A DNA stretch of 64,000 nucleotides from Vibrio sp. SCSIO 43136 (GCF_023716565.1 NZ_CP071849.1:1364001-1428000); one strand, 5' to 3'. Positions 36,546 through 49,638 are shown, numbered from the stretch's first letter. Made by a program: numbers and translations. Notes: generated by a model not told the origin, from the sequence alone.

Positions 36546-37492
36546 TTTTGTTTGGTGGTGGGCATTTGTCTTCCTTCCACTGCCGTTTATCATTTTGCGC
36601 TTTACGCCTGCTCACGAAAGTCACCAGGTGGTGCGTCTTCCTTTTATCCCAAAAGGTGCAGGCAATATTCAAGTTAGCCAAACCAGCGTGAAGGCACTCG
36701 CTTTATTTGCGTGGCTTTGCGCCGTCACCGCATTAGCAAGGCCTGTATGGCTGGGTGATCCCGTCAGTTACCACCCGAAACATCGTGACCTGATGCTCGT
36801 GGTCGATTTGTCTTATTCCATGAGCCAAGAGGATATGAAGCTCAATGGTGACTATATCGATAGGCTAACTGCGGTAAAGCAAGTACTAAGCGATTTTATT
36901 GAGCTGCGCCAAGGTGACCGAGTTGGCTTGGTGCTTTTTGCAGACCATGCCTATTTGCAAACGCCTCTAACACTTGATCGCTCAACCGTCATCGCCCAAC
37001 TGCAAAGAACGGTACTAAAACTTATAGGCACCAATACCGCTATAGGTGAAGGCATTGGCCTGGCGACCAAGACTTTCGTTGATAGTGATGCACCGCAAAG
37101 AGTGATGGTATTGCTGAGCGACGGCAGTAATACCGCTGGGGTCATTGACCCAATTGAAGCGGCGCAAATTGCCAAAAAATATAACGCCACGATTTACACC
37201 GTGGGAGTGGGCGCAGGCGAAATGGTGGTCAGTGATTTTCTGTTCGAGCGCAAAGTCAATACCGCTCACGACCTAGATGAAGAGACCCTGAAACAAATCG
37301 CCTCCATTACGGGTGGTCAATATTTCCGAGCCCGTGATGCCAAGGAATTACAAAATATCTACCAAACCATTGATGAGTTAGAACCCGTGACAGGGGCGAC
37401 TCAAACATGGCGACCGCAAACGGAATGGTTTGGCGTGCCATTGGCGCTCTATCTGGTTTCGAGCCTAGTGTTGGTTTGGTTGAGGAGACAAA

Positions 37493-37500
<8 letters not shown>
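36538..37500 (+). CDS. BatA-like VWA membrane protein
   Basis: 320 residues. Two N-terminal membrane segments (about 3-20, 50-67), a VWA domain with complete MIDAS motif D90-L-S92-Y-S94 and VLFADHAYLQTPLTLD, a later LLSDGSNTAGV, and a C-terminal membrane helix near 300-315. The domain faces the periplasm. Overlaps DUF4381 by 8 bases and the next VWA gene by 8 bases. Confidence 0.92.
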
Positions 37501-39288
<1,788 letters not shown>

Positions 39289-39295
<7 letters not shown>

Positions 39296-40926
39296 AGAAT
39301 CGAACCTTACACCTTCTCTTTACGGCGCTCATTTTCGCCCTTGGTCTGTTGAATATCACTCAAGCGATGGCAACCCCAGTGGCCACAGCGAGTGTTTCTA
39401 AGACCAAACTAAATAAAGATGAGATCTTTCAGCTTAAAGTCACGGTGAATACTCGTGTCGATAGCGCTGCGCTAGACTTAACAGCCTTGGAAGAGGATTT
39501 TGCTTTAACAAGGCCGAGCTTTGGCAGCTATCAAAACAGCATTAATGGCCGTACTTCTATCCGCAGTGAATGGAGCATCGCTCTCGCCCCGAAACGTTTA
39601 GGCGTAATCACTATCCCTGAATTTGATATCGGTGGAGCGAAAACCAAAGCCATTGCATTGCAAGTATCCCAAGAGGCTAATGCCATCACACAAGATGACT
39701 TAGTTGAGTATTATGCAGAGGTGACTAAGCCATCCTTATATCTAGGTGAGCAAACCGAACTGACCACTAAGCTTATTATCAAAACCGATCCTCGCCGGCT
39801 GCAAAATAGTGAACTGAAAGCACCTCACGCCCAAGGGCTTACCGTGCACCCAGAGTCTGAAGCCAACCAATACCAAACAGTGATCGATGGCATGGAGGCG
39901 ACGGTAGTCGAGCAAGTCTTTACGGTTAGAGCCGATAGTGTTGGTGACCACTTACTTTACCCTCCGCAATTGACAGGGGCGATAGTCGAACGCAACCGCT
40001 ACGGCAGTACCCGACTGATCCAAATTGACAAAGCGGCAAGCCCAGTGACCGTTACAGTTAAGGACAAACCCGCTGACTATACCGATGTTTGGCTACCCAC
40101 CGATTCGCTAACGATGACCCAGCTTTGGCAAGATGAGTCTGGCCACCAAATCTCCAGCGATGCGGTAACCGTTGACGTTGGGGCGGTACTCACTCGTACC
40201 ATTCAAGTCACTGCTAATAATATTGCTCAAGAACAAATGCCCGCTGTAAATATCGAGTATCCAGCAGCTTTTCGTCTGTATCCTGAAGCACCTCAGTTTC
40301 ATAACGATAGTGGCAAAACAGTCATGACCATCAAAACAGTGGTCATCGCCAACCAAGCGGGAGAGTGGACATTACCATCAGCCTCTATCCCTTGGTGGGA
40401 TACGGTCAATGAGCAAAGACAAAGTGCTCAAGTTGCACCACTTAACGTCACCGTAAAGCAAGGCGAGCCAACTTCACTACCGCTAAGCGAAAACAATGAT
40501 GCGCCTACCACGCCACCACAAGTAATCACGACTAATGATCCGGGGGCTTGGCCTTATTTGACTGCGTTATTTGCTATGGCTTGGCTAATCAGCACCTTTG
40601 CATGGCTGAAAGCTCGCAATAAGCCTGTACAAGAACATTCACCAGTCAAAAATAACGCAGAATCTAACGGCAGTGTTGAGACGCTTATCGAAGCAATCAA
40701 TAACAAAGATGGCGTGCGCTTCAACCATCACTACCAAATCTGGCGACTCCAATCTCAAGGCATAAAACAAGACACAGAACTGGAAAAACTAGTAGAGCAC
40801 TTCATGGCCAGCCTATATCAAAGCACAAAGTCCAATTACGACCCTCTACCATTAATTCACAAGCTAAAGGCAATAGACAAACAAGCAAAAACCAAAAACT
40901 CACCACCCACCCTGCCTAAGCTATAA
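39289..40926 (+). CDS. BatD-like membrane protein
   Basis: 545 residues with a signal peptide (about 1-28, ending ATQAMA), several periplasmic beta-domains of BatD type (ATASVSKTKLNKDEIFQLKVTVN, YAEVTKPSLYLGEQTELTTKLI), one membrane helix near 422-440 and a short cytoplasmic tail. It is the last gene of the operon and overlaps the VWA-TPR gene by 7 bases. The family is linked to stress tolerance and envelope function, without a known biochemical activity. Confidence 0.9.
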
Positions 40927-40933
40927 CAATAAA

Positions 40934-40964
40934 AAAGGGGGCGAAGCCCAGCTCCTCCCCCTTT
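40934..40964. terminator. Terminator between convergent batD and alcohol dehydrogenase genes
   Basis: AAAGGGGG / CCCCCTTT stem around a 15-base loop, flanked by A and T tracts; could work in both directions. Confidence 0.7.
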
Positions 40965-40972
40965 ACCGTTTA

Positions 40973-41000
40973 CCGATTGCCCTTTTCCGATTGCCCTTTT
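40973..41000. repeat. Two perfect copies of a 14-base unit
   Basis: CCGATTGCCCTTTT occurs twice head to tail just before the alcohol dehydrogenase stop. Confidence 0.85.
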
Positions 41001-41009
41001 CCCGACGAA

Positions 41010-42158
41010 CTACCCTATCGCCTCATTCAATATCCGCTTAGCCGATTCCAACGTTATCGCCTGACGCTCACCCATTTGCACCTGCCCATGATTTTCTAAC
41101 TGAGCAAGAACATCGCGAACCGCCTGTTCTTTTGTACCTTGGTAATCTATCAACTGAGTATCAACACCCAGTACGTTGTAGAAATCTTCAATCGCATCGA
41201 TGGTATTTTCTGCAAGTTCTGAAGACTCATCTAAACCAAATACGTTTGCACCCATCTGTTCAAGCTTGTCACGCTTAGTATCGATTTGATCTCGAAGTAG
41301 CGAAGGTTGGATTATCGCAAGAGAACGTGCATGGTCCACGCCATACAGCGCCGTCAGCTCATGCCCAATGCCATGCGTTGCCCAGTCATGAGGAACGCCA
41401 CTTCCAATCAAGCCGTTAAGCGCTTGGTTTGCCGTCCACATCAAATTAGCACGCCATTCATCACTGTCGCGGCTTGCGTATCGCTCGCCTAGATCAAGCA
41501 AGTTGCGCAGCAGAGTCTCTGCATAGCCGTCTTGAACCATAGCTCCAACAGGGTAAGTTAAATACTGTTCACACACGTGAACCCAAGCATCCACAAGACC
41601 ATTGAGCAACTGACGCTCTGGTAAGCTTTTCATCGTATCAGGGTCAAGTACGGCAAACTTTGGATGTACCGCTGGCGACAAGAAGGCCAGTTTGTCTTGC
41701 GTCGCTGCTTTAGTAATAACTGCGCCTGAATTTGACTCAGAACCAGTCGCTGGAAGAGTAAGCACAGCACCAATCGGCAGCGCATTAGTCACTCGATGTT
41801 TGCCAATCAAAATATCCCAGCCATCACCGTCATAACAGGCGGCACCAGCGACATACTTCGTACCATCGATGACTGAACCGCCACCGACAGCCAGTAAGAA
41901 GGTAACTTGCTCTTGTTTTGCCAGTGCAACCGCCTTATCCAGCGTTTCGACCGTTGGATTAGGTTCAATACCACTGAACTCTAGCCAATCACGTCCTTCG
42001 AGCGCTTTAGCTACCTGCTCGTAAACACCATTTTTCTTTATGGAGCCGCCTCCATACAACACCATAATTTTTCCATCTTTAGGCAGTGCTTGAGTTATTG
42101 CAGCGATCTGTCCTTGACCAAAGAAGAGTTGAGTCGGATTGGAATAGTTAAACTTCAT
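41010..42158 (-). CDS. Iron-containing alcohol dehydrogenase, YqhD-like
   Basis: 382 residues. N-terminal dinucleotide-binding part with LYGGGSIKKNG and AVGGGSVIDGTKYVA, and the metal-binding C-terminal part with ligands in GLVDAWVHVCEQY, ATHGIGHELTALYGVDHARSLA. This is the group III alcohol dehydrogenase family; YqhD of E. coli reduces aldehydes with NADPH, and close similarity (LTLPATGSESNSGAVI) suggests the same. Single gene. Confidence 0.9.
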   Translation of the reverse strand: MKFNYSNPTQLFFGQGQIAAITQALPKDGKIMVLYGGGSIKKNGVYEQVAKALEGRDWLEFSGIEPNPTVETLDKAVALAKQEQVTFLLAVGGGSVIDGTKYVAGAACYDGDGWDILIGKHRVTNALPIGAVLTLPATGSESNSGAVITKAATQDKLAFLSPAVHPKFAVLDPDTMKSLPERQLLNGLVDAWVHVCEQYLTYPVGAMVQDGYAETLLRNLLDLGERYASRDSDEWRANLMWTANQALNGLIGSGVPHDWATHGIGHELTALYGVDHARSLAIIQPSLLRDQIDTKRDKLEQMGANVFGLDESSELAENTIDAIEDFYNVLGVDTQLIDYQGTKEQAVRDVLAQLENHGQVQMGERQAITLESAKRILNEAIG

Positions 42159-42250
42159 GATATATCCCTAACAAGCGAATTGAGTGAGTGATGGTAACGC
42201 TTACAGAGACCTTGATACGTCTTAGCAATCACAGTTTTAACAAATGCAAG

Positions 42251-42272
42251 AGCCGAGACGGACGTCTCGGCT
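42251..42272 (-). terminator. Hairpin after the M16 peptidase gene
   Basis: Perfect stem AGCCGAGAC / GTCTCGGCT with a 4-base loop. The T tract on the minus strand is weak (CTTGCATTTGTT), so termination may be partial. Confidence 0.6.
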
Positions 42273-42324
42273 AAAGGATAGACAATATTAAGGGGTGAAC
42301 AAATCCAATCTAGGGCGTGTTGAC

Positions 42325-45117
42325 CTAGTTACTTGGCCACAATTCAGTGGTCACCGTGGTGCCTTCATCTCCTACAAACCACAGGTAGCGATCATTGATG
42401 TCTTGCAACGTCAGATTGTCCAAAACTGGTTGAGGATCATTCAAAGCTCCTGTTTCGTAGCCATAGTGCATCGAGCGAGCCAACCAAATAACTTGCTCCC
42501 ACGGCGACTTTCTTGCCTCGGTTAGGTCTCTTAACACCTGCTTTTTCGCTTGGTCAAACTCTTGATAACTAAAGCCCTGCTTGGCTTTATCTTGAGTTGT
42601 TTTCAACACCTGTTTTGCTCTCGCTACGTCATCAATATCTAAGGTCAAGCTGATTGAAAGTGCAGCTAAATGGGTGCCATCTTCAATACCAAAACCTAAC
42701 ATTGGTGTGTAATCTAACCCAGCATCTTCTCGCAACGCTTGGCGATAGCGGCTTTCCAAGATGTGTTGCAACACGTTCACTTCTACCAACTGCTGAGCAT
42801 TTCGTGGCTGCTGGTAAGTAAAGCTGTATTGGTACAGCTCGACATGGTCCTCTGAAGATGCCTCTGACTTTACATCTTTTATCGTTGGAGACAGACCAGC
42901 CACTTGTCCACTGTGGGACGTTTTAGGCAAGTACTCAATGGTTGCAATGTAATCGAGCAAATAAGGTTCAATTTCTGATGGAGACATATCCGCCACCAGC
43001 ACCAAACCAAAATCATTTTGCTCTCTAAACATCCGCTGATACAAGTCAGTGACTTGCTCATAGGTCACCGCCTCTAACTGTTCAATACTCGCCCACTGGT
43101 AATAACTGTTCGGGGTATACATCGTTTGACGGCTTTGATCAAAAAACTGAGTACGAGGAGAGAGCAGTTCTCGCTTGGCATTATCTACCGCAAGTTCTTT
43201 TTCTAGGTCAAACTGCTTACGATCGACCTTCTGACCACTCGCCACGTTGTAAAGCGCCAAGAATGCTTCGCTTAACGAGCGATCGCTGGCCATCAGTTCC
43301 ACACCGTGGATACCACTACCCAATATAGGCTGAATCGATATTTGCTTACCGGTTAAGAATCGATTGGCCGCAATGGCATCCAACTCACCTATCCCACTGC
43401 GTTGATACACACCAGAAATAAGTTGGCTGGCAGGGTTATCCTCGATGTTCATACCGACCAGCCCGCCTTTAGCGACATAACCACCGTATAAGCTATTTTC
43501 CGCCTGCTCAAACGGATAGAACCAAACCTTCACGCCATTATCTAGCAGCCAATAGTGAACACCAGATTTCAGAGTATTAGACTCGACAATGGCACCACTG
43601 CTTTGCGGGGATTTCAAGCCATCGACTTGTGCCGTCACTTCCACCTGAACACCTGCTGTTGCCAATGTCGCAGCAAACATTTGTTCTTGTTTCATTAGCC
43701 ATTGACTATCGCCATCCACATATTTGGCATCTGGCGTTGCGAACACCATTTTATGTGGCTGCTGCGAAAGCCAAGCGGCAACCTGTTTGTTTACCTGCTT
43801 TAAGTCGGTGTGTTTGATGAAGTGACTAAGATTCTGGTGGTAGTCTTCTACCGACTGATAGGGATTGTCAGCCAACAAGCTATCCAGCCGGTAATTTGCA
43901 ATCCAACTAGAGGTCACGTAAGTTTCATCTAAGTCTAAGCTATCACGGTTACTTTCTTGCTCGGCCATCACCAAATCAAATTCAGCTTGGCTAAAGCCAA
44001 AGTCTCGGATATTCGCAAGTTCTTTGGCTAAGAAGGTCTGCACACTTTCACGCTCAGCTTCGTTAAAATCCGCAAAAATCAAACCGTATTCTTGCTCATA
44101 CACGCTAAACAGTTCAGCACCTAAATAATTGGCTTGAATATCTAGCTGATAGCTGCGTTCAGCAAGGCGTGTACTGATCAATTGATTAATCAGCTTATGG
44201 GTCAAATTCTGCTGCTGAGTCGACAGGTTAGCCGTGGTATAAGTGTCTAGGTGATGAAATAACCCGATGGACGATTGGTCCCCTTGAGGTGCTTTTAGTG
44301 CGACCGACTGAGTATCCCAAATCGCTGGAATCGGCGGCTCTTGAACTTCTGGAAGCTCTCGGCGTTGCCATGAGCCAAAATAGAGGTCAATTAACCCTGA
44401 GATGTTCTCGTCGATTTCTCCTACCACAATCAGTTCCGCATTATTTGCGGCGTACCAAGTTTGATAGAAGGCTTTTAGCTGTTTCTGATCCATTTTCTTG
44501 ATGCTGTTGCGATCACCAAGAATTTTGTGGGTTAGATAAGGCGAATCACCCAAGGCTAAATCGAAAACCTGAGAATAAGCGTCTGGCTCATTGGTATCGT
44601 AGGCTCGGATTTCCCCTAGTACCACACCCTTTTCTTTTTCTATCTCTTCTTTAGTCAACAACAGGCCGTCACCGACATCACGCAGCCAAGTCATTGCAGT
44701 TTCGAGGCTTTCATTGGCTGGAATGGAGAGTGTATACACGGTCACTTCATGGTTGGTAAAGGCATTTAAATCCGCCCCAAAACTCATGCCTTGCTGCTCA
44801 AAGATAGAGACAACTTCATCGCCAGCAAAGTTGGTACTGCCATTGAATGCCATATGCTCTAAAAAGTGAGCGTACCCGTATTGCTCTGAGGTTTCATTAA
44901 GCGCACCAGCATGAACGATCAAGCGCAGCTCAACGTTCTGGCCTGATTTTTTGTATGTATGGTATTTAAGACCGTTGGCAAGCTCACCTTGTTGCCAACG
45001 AGTGTCAACGGAGAATTCTCCTTGATTAGAAGGCGTTGTCTGACAGCCAACTAAGATAAATGAAATCACGAAAAGCCACATCATAGTGGCTCGGGCAAAC
45101 ACTTTTTGCATATTCAT
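42325..45117 (-). CDS. M16 family zinc metallopeptidase, lipoprotein
   Basis: 930 residues. The lipobox LVGC places an acylated Cys at 25. The active motif H84-F-L-E-H88 lies in the first M16 domain, with the third ligand Glu in the EEIEKEKGVVLGE region (162 or 169). A second inactive M16 domain follows after about 540. The layout is that of PqqL-like or insulinase-like periplasmic peptidases. It starts three bases after the stop of the GGDEF gene, so both are on one mRNA. The substrate is unknown. Confidence 0.92.
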   Translation of the reverse strand: MNMQKVFARATMMWLFVISFILVGCQTTPSNQGEFSVDTRWQQGELANGLKYHTYKKSGQNVELRLIVHAGALNETSEQYGYAHFLEHMAFNGSTNFAGDEVVSIFEQQGMSFGADLNAFTNHEVTVYTLSIPANESLETAMTWLRDVGDGLLLTKEEIEKEKGVVLGEIRAYDTNEPDAYSQVFDLALGDSPYLTHKILGDRNSIKKMDQKQLKAFYQTWYAANNAELIVVGEIDENISGLIDLYFGSWQRRELPEVQEPPIPAIWDTQSVALKAPQGDQSSIGLFHHLDTYTTANLSTQQQNLTHKLINQLISTRLAERSYQLDIQANYLGAELFSVYEQEYGLIFADFNEAERESVQTFLAKELANIRDFGFSQAEFDLVMAEQESNRDSLDLDETYVTSSWIANYRLDSLLADNPYQSVEDYHQNLSHFIKHTDLKQVNKQVAAWLSQQPHKMVFATPDAKYVDGDSQWLMKQEQMFAATLATAGVQVEVTAQVDGLKSPQSSGAIVESNTLKSGVHYWLLDNGVKVWFYPFEQAENSLYGGYVAKGGLVGMNIEDNPASQLISGVYQRSGIGELDAIAANRFLTGKQISIQPILGSGIHGVELMASDRSLSEAFLALYNVASGQKVDRKQFDLEKELAVDNAKRELLSPRTQFFDQSRQTMYTPNSYYQWASIEQLEAVTYEQVTDLYQRMFREQNDFGLVLVADMSPSEIEPYLLDYIATIEYLPKTSHSGQVAGLSPTIKDVKSEASSEDHVELYQYSFTYQQPRNAQQLVEVNVLQHILESRYRQALREDAGLDYTPMLGFGIEDGTHLAALSISLTLDIDDVARAKQVLKTTQDKAKQGFSYQEFDQAKKQVLRDLTEARKSPWEQVIWLARSMHYGYETGALNDPQPVLDNLTLQDINDRYLWFVGDEGTTVTTELWPSN

Positions 45118-45120
45118 CCT

Positions 45121-47256
45121 TTAATTTACACTGGTTTCTTCAGTCGCCTCTAACGGCTGCTGAAAAGCGATCGCTTGGTTTCTTCCCGCTCGCTTAGCTT
45201 GATACAAAGCCTGATCGGCTTGACGATAAAGTGACTCAAAACAAAGCTCATCAGGGCAGACCTCTACCACGACATAACCAATAGAAACGGTTAAGTAATT
45301 TGAGGCGTCACTGGTTGAGTGCGCAATTTTCTCCGCCTCTATTGCGGAGCATAACTGTTTGGCTAACTGGCGTGTTTTAGACACACAAGTGTGCGACAAC
45401 ACTAAAGCAAACTCTTCACCACCAATACGACAAAACATCTCATCATCAGAGCTACAGAACTTGTCTAACATATCACCAATACGCATTAATACGATATCAC
45501 CTTCTAAATGCCCATAGTGATTGTTAAATAAACCAAAATGATCGATATCGAGCAAAATCAGGCCAAAGCCTGTGACTTGCTTGGGCAGTTGTTTAAGAAG
45601 TTCTATACGCTGATCCAACTGACGGCGATTACCTAATCGAGTCAATGGGTCCGTGACTGAGAGCAACTCTAACTTACGGTTGGCTAGCTGCAACTCAGCA
45701 GTACGATTTTTCACTTGGATTTCGAGCGTTTCATTGAGATTTCTTAGCCCTTCTTGCGCCATGGTTCTTTGCAAAACCTCAGCTAAGTTGGAAGCAAACA
45801 TCAGAATCAACTCTTGTAGCAATGATGTCATCGGCCGACGAGACAACAGGTTATCTGCTGCCAAGAATGCTATTGCGCCTTCGTTGCTCTTGAGCATAAT
45901 CATGCCAGACCAGCCAAATCCGACGATGCGCTGGTCATGATAAATAGGCACCGACTCTTCAAAAGAGAGCTCGTTAGGGTGTGCGATAGCATTAGCGACT
46001 AAAGGTGTATCATCGTCGACACTGGCACGGAAGTAACTTTCATCGACTACGTTACCTTGGATATCTGTCCCCCATGTACCTCGCCAATGAGACAGTTCAG
46101 AATCGGTAAGAAAAACGGCCAAACGGTCAACACCGAGGTTATTGATGGCGAAATTAACGGCGGAACGACAGACATCATGCACTGTACTGCAACGCGACAG
46201 TTCCATCATGCTAGAGTGAAGCAATCGCATGTTTTGCTCTTGGCGTTTACGAATATAGATTTGAGACAATAGAGATGAAAAGGATTTAAGAATTTCACAT
46301 TCATAATCGGTAATCGGTCGGCGATTGATAAAGTTATCAAACGCCACCCAACCGATAGGCTCTTTCTCGTCACGCAGAATCAACATGCCATTCCACCCCT
46401 GCCCAACGACACTTCCCGCTGTATACAGTGGAGCATCTTCGATGATCACCAAGCTTTTATCTTGATCATACAAGGCGTCGATATATCGACTTTCGAGTTG
46501 GTGGATGTCATAGACGGTGTGATGCTCAGCAATGGTATTACCATCCTCATCAGTGCCGTAAGTCCCCGTAAAGCAGCGTTTTTTGAAATCAAGCAACATA
46601 AATACACTGCGATCGAAACCGAGCTTATCTCGCATCACCTCGACAATTTTTAAGTAAAGTTCATCTAAGGAAGGTGGGTTGGAAAGCTCAACTGCGACTT
46701 GTTGAATCAGCTTGAGTTTATCGATGAAGGTCTCTCGCTGGCGAATTTGGTCGAGATACTTAGCTTCCCGCACATCTCGATTTTTAAATTCAATCGCAGC
46801 ATTACGCTCAGCGCGCAAACACTGCCAACGTGAAGCAACAAAGTGCATCACATCCAACTCTTGATGGTATAACCACTCTTGCCCAAGTGTCGGATCAACG
46901 CATTCCAAAAACAGGTAGGTACGAAAACTCGGGTGATTATCAAACATCATGATGTAAGACTCTCCACCTAAAGTGGTGCGATAGTCCCAAGAACAGGTAT
47001 TGATCTCTAATGGAAGCAAGTTGTCAGCGGTATCAAACTGCGAGGCCCAGGTCCAAAAGGATGCTGGAAATAAGCTCGTAGAAGTCGGGGTACCATAACA
47101 ATACTGTGGTTTCGCATCAGGCACTTCTCTGGGGTCAGCGATGAAGTATGCGGCTTTGGGGTTGAGTTTAACTTTTAAGTAATCAAACACCGTCTCTGCT
47201 ATGACTTTAACATCGCGTGCAGAAGAAACTTTCGCCAAAAGTTGCTGCTTATCCAC
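45121..47256 (-). CDS. GAF-GAF-GGDEF diguanylate cyclase
   Basis: 711 residues, no membrane segment. N-terminal region of about 180 residues, two GAF domains (about 180-340 and 345-510; the repeated phrases FGLDRSVFMLL, RDEKEPIGWVAFDN and GVDRLAVFL, NEGAIAFLAADN show internal duplication), a coiled linker and a GGDEF domain (about 535-695) with the active motif GGEEF near 612. It should make cyclic di-GMP from GTP in response to a small ligand in the GAF domains. No RxxD inhibitory site is obvious. Confidence 0.92.
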   Translation of the reverse strand: MDKQQLLAKVSSARDVKVIAETVFDYLKVKLNPKAAYFIADPREVPDAKPQYCYGTPTSTSLFPASFWTWASQFDTADNLLPLEINTCSWDYRTTLGGESYIMMFDNHPSFRTYLFLECVDPTLGQEWLYHQELDVMHFVASRWQCLRAERNAAIEFKNRDVREAKYLDQIRQRETFIDKLKLIQQVAVELSNPPSLDELYLKIVEVMRDKLGFDRSVFMLLDFKKRCFTGTYGTDEDGNTIAEHHTVYDIHQLESRYIDALYDQDKSLVIIEDAPLYTAGSVVGQGWNGMLILRDEKEPIGWVAFDNFINRRPITDYECEILKSFSSLLSQIYIRKRQEQNMRLLHSSMMELSRCSTVHDVCRSAVNFAINNLGVDRLAVFLTDSELSHWRGTWGTDIQGNVVDESYFRASVDDDTPLVANAIAHPNELSFEESVPIYHDQRIVGFGWSGMIMLKSNEGAIAFLAADNLLSRRPMTSLLQELILMFASNLAEVLQRTMAQEGLRNLNETLEIQVKNRTAELQLANRKLELLSVTDPLTRLGNRRQLDQRIELLKQLPKQVTGFGLILLDIDHFGLFNNHYGHLEGDIVLMRIGDMLDKFCSSDDEMFCRIGGEEFALVLSHTCVSKTRQLAKQLCSAIEAEKIAHSTSDASNYLTVSIGYVVVEVCPDELCFESLYRQADQALYQAKRAGRNQAIAFQQPLEATEETSVN

Positions 47257-47441
47257 CTAACCAGACTCCTCGTAGTATCGAGCGCATTTTTGGCTCAAGA
47301 TCTCTTTTTTTACTACGGTAAGACTTGCAGATCTTCTATGCAACAAAGTGGACAATCGAGTGATAAGTGAGCCGCAAAATTTGTCAATATGGCCCAAATT
47401 ACTAGGGACACTGCACTTTTTTAGAACACTATGCTAATTAG

Positions 47442-48659
47442 CTAGGCTTGTGTGGTGTCACTAAGCTCGGCTTCAAAGTGAGCAAAGCGTGCTCGGTACA
47501 TAATCCGCAATAACAGTAAACCAAACATCACCGACGTCATTGCGATAAAGAACCACCCCAATGCATGCTGGTCAGTCACAAGTGTCGCCAACCATCCGCC
47601 TCCAAAACCCGTTAGGAACATTTGAATAGCACCCGATAACGCGGTGACCGTGCCTGCTCGCTTTTTATGTGGCCCCAATAGGAGACTTGTAGCAACAGGA
47701 AAGATAAAGCCTTGCGCCATAGCCAACAAACCAACTGCGCCTATCAAATTGGTGATATTAAACTCACCTAACGCAAGCCACGTACCTGAAACCATCGACA
47801 TGCACAATGCGCCAGCCAAAATCTGGTAAGCGTGTAGATACTTACTTACTACGTTTTGCATCAAGCTGCCCAGCATCAAGCCAAGAGAGGGCAAAATCAT
47901 AATCACACCGTAATCAGCAGCGCTCATGCCAAGTTCTTGTTGCAGTAGATAAGGCAGTATTGATAGCGCTAACATGATCATCAAGAAATTGATCCATCCA
48001 TAAGCCGCACTGGTCACAACTTGTGGGTTGGCAATCAAACTCGAATAGTCTTTCACCACCGCTCGAACATCAAGCCAACGTCGCTGATACGGCAGGGTTT
48101 CAGGCAGAATCAATAGCCCTACTAGATAAATTGCTGCAATGTATACGAGCACGAATACAAAAACTGAATGCCAACCAAATTGCCATGTCAGCCACCCGCC
48201 TAACACAGGTGCAACCATCGGCATGATCGAGGCCATAATAGCGACGTAGGAGAGCGCCTTGGCTAAATTCTTGCCACCATAAGAATCACGAATGATGCTG
48301 TTGCTAATGACGGATGCACTTCCCGCCCCTAACCCTTGCAAAACACGGCCCAATACGATCATGGTAAAGCTGTGATCGAAAGCAACACATACCAATGTAC
48401 CGATAAGATATATGCCTTGGCCTGCGATAAATACCGGGCGTCGACCAATGGCATCTGCCAACGGACCATAGATAAGCTGAGAGAATCCAAGACTAACTAG
48501 ATAACCAGTCACTACCCACTGAGCCGTCGCAAAGTCGATACCAAGCGCTTCACTCATTAATGGCAGTGATGGTAAGTAAATGCTCACACCTACCTGACCC
48601 GTTGCGACAACGAGCATAGCTAGCATGACTGGGAGTTTATTAAAGCGTTCTTTATTCAT
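47442..48659 (-). CDS. Bcr/CflA-type MFS drug efflux transporter
   Basis: 405 residues with 12 predicted membrane helices. Motif A-like GPLADAIGRRPVFIAGQ between helices 2 and 3 and the motif C region GAGSASVISNSIIRDSY are typical of the Bcr/CflA subfamily of proton-coupled drug exporters. It is divergent from a LysR regulator 91 bases away that probably controls it. Confidence 0.9.
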   Translation of the reverse strand: MNKERFNKLPVMLAMLVVATGQVGVSIYLPSLPLMSEALGIDFATAQWVVTGYLVSLGFSQLIYGPLADAIGRRPVFIAGQGIYLIGTLVCVAFDHSFTMIVLGRVLQGLGAGSASVISNSIIRDSYGGKNLAKALSYVAIMASIMPMVAPVLGGWLTWQFGWHSVFVFVLVYIAAIYLVGLLILPETLPYQRRWLDVRAVVKDYSSLIANPQVVTSAAYGWINFLMIMLALSILPYLLQQELGMSAADYGVIMILPSLGLMLGSLMQNVVSKYLHAYQILAGALCMSMVSGTWLALGEFNITNLIGAVGLLAMAQGFIFPVATSLLLGPHKKRAGTVTALSGAIQMFLTGFGGGWLATLVTDQHALGWFFIAMTSVMFGLLLLRIMYRARFAHFEAELSDTTQA

Positions 48660-48704
48660 GCAAGCAGTATAATTTAAGTCTTAGTGATTGATAATCTACT
48701 ACAT

Positions 48705-48732
48705 AGGAAATACATTAATTCCTTATAGGAAC
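48705..48732. promoter_or_regulatory. Candidate LysR-type operator
   Basis: AGGAA-N9-TTCCT followed by a further TAGGAA lies between the divergent efflux and LysR genes, within the expected promoter spacing. Confidence 0.35.
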
Positions 48733-48750
48733 TAATAAAGACGAGATTAT

Positions 48751-49638
48751 ATGGACTTTATCGACAGTGTAAGAAGTTATATCCGAGTTGTAGAAGAAGG
48801 AAGTTTTGCTAGTGCAGCTAGGCGTCTTAACACCACCAGTTCTGCCATCAGCAAAAGGGTTCACTGGTTAGAAGAGCGCATCGGCACTCAATTGCTCAAA
48901 CGAACCACCCGTTCCATTACTTTGACTGAGGCAGGCGCACTGTTTTACGAACGCTCCAAAGTACAGATGCAACAGTGGCAGTCTGTACTCGATGAAACTC
49001 GCTCAGTCAATCAAACCCCAGCAGGCATCTTACGGATCGGGGCAACGTTAGCCGTAGGCTCGAAGTTTTTGGTTCGCTACATGAACGATTTTTTGCAGCT
49101 TTACCCAGATATTAAGGTGCAAATAATTACCACGGTAGCAGGTCAACTACCCGAACAAAACATGGATGTATTGATCAGCCGAGAGTTGGAGCAAATGAAC
49201 TCGCTCAGTTACAAAGCGACATCACTGTTTACTCATCGTGCCCATTTTTTTGCATCACCAGACTACTTAGCACGAGAAGGCGCACCAAGGGGTATAGAGG
49301 ACTTAAAACGACACAATGTTTTGATCTGGGGGGAAGAACTTGAAAGAGATATAGTGCTCGATGATGGCAGACGCATCACCGTTGGTGGAAACTTTGTGAC
49401 AACTAACCCTGAAGCACTGTTTTACGGTGCGAAGGCAGGAATGGGTGTATTAGTCACAGATACGATGATGATCAGAGACATGCTCGACAATGGTGACCTA
49501 GTGCAGATTTTGCCACAACACTCCACTGAACCTATCCCAGTCATCGCCTACTACCCAAAACTGGACTACGAACACACTCGTACCCACCTATTTTTGGACT
49601 ACATCAAGCTCAGGATGAGTCAGGAAAGCCGACCATAA
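48751..49638 (+). CDS. LysR-family regulator of the efflux pump
   Basis: 295 residues. N-terminal helix-turn-helix GSFASAARRLNTTSSAISKRVHWLEERIGTQLL is a strong LysR pattern, followed by the LTEAG motif and an effector domain. Divergent from the Bcr/CflA pump. The ligand is unknown. Confidence 0.9.
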   Translation: MDFIDSVRSYIRVVEEGSFASAARRLNTTSSAISKRVHWLEERIGTQLLKRTTRSITLTEAGALFYERSKVQMQQWQSVLDETRSVNQTPAGILRIGATLAVGSKFLVRYMNDFLQLYPDIKVQIITTVAGQLPEQNMDVLISRELEQMNSLSYKATSLFTHRAHFFASPDYLAREGAPRGIEDLKRHNVLIWGEELERDIVLDDGRRITVGGNFVTTNPEALFYGAKAGMGVLVTDTMMIRDMLDNGDLVQILPQHSTEPIPVIAYYPKLDYEHTRTHLFLDYIKLRMSQESRP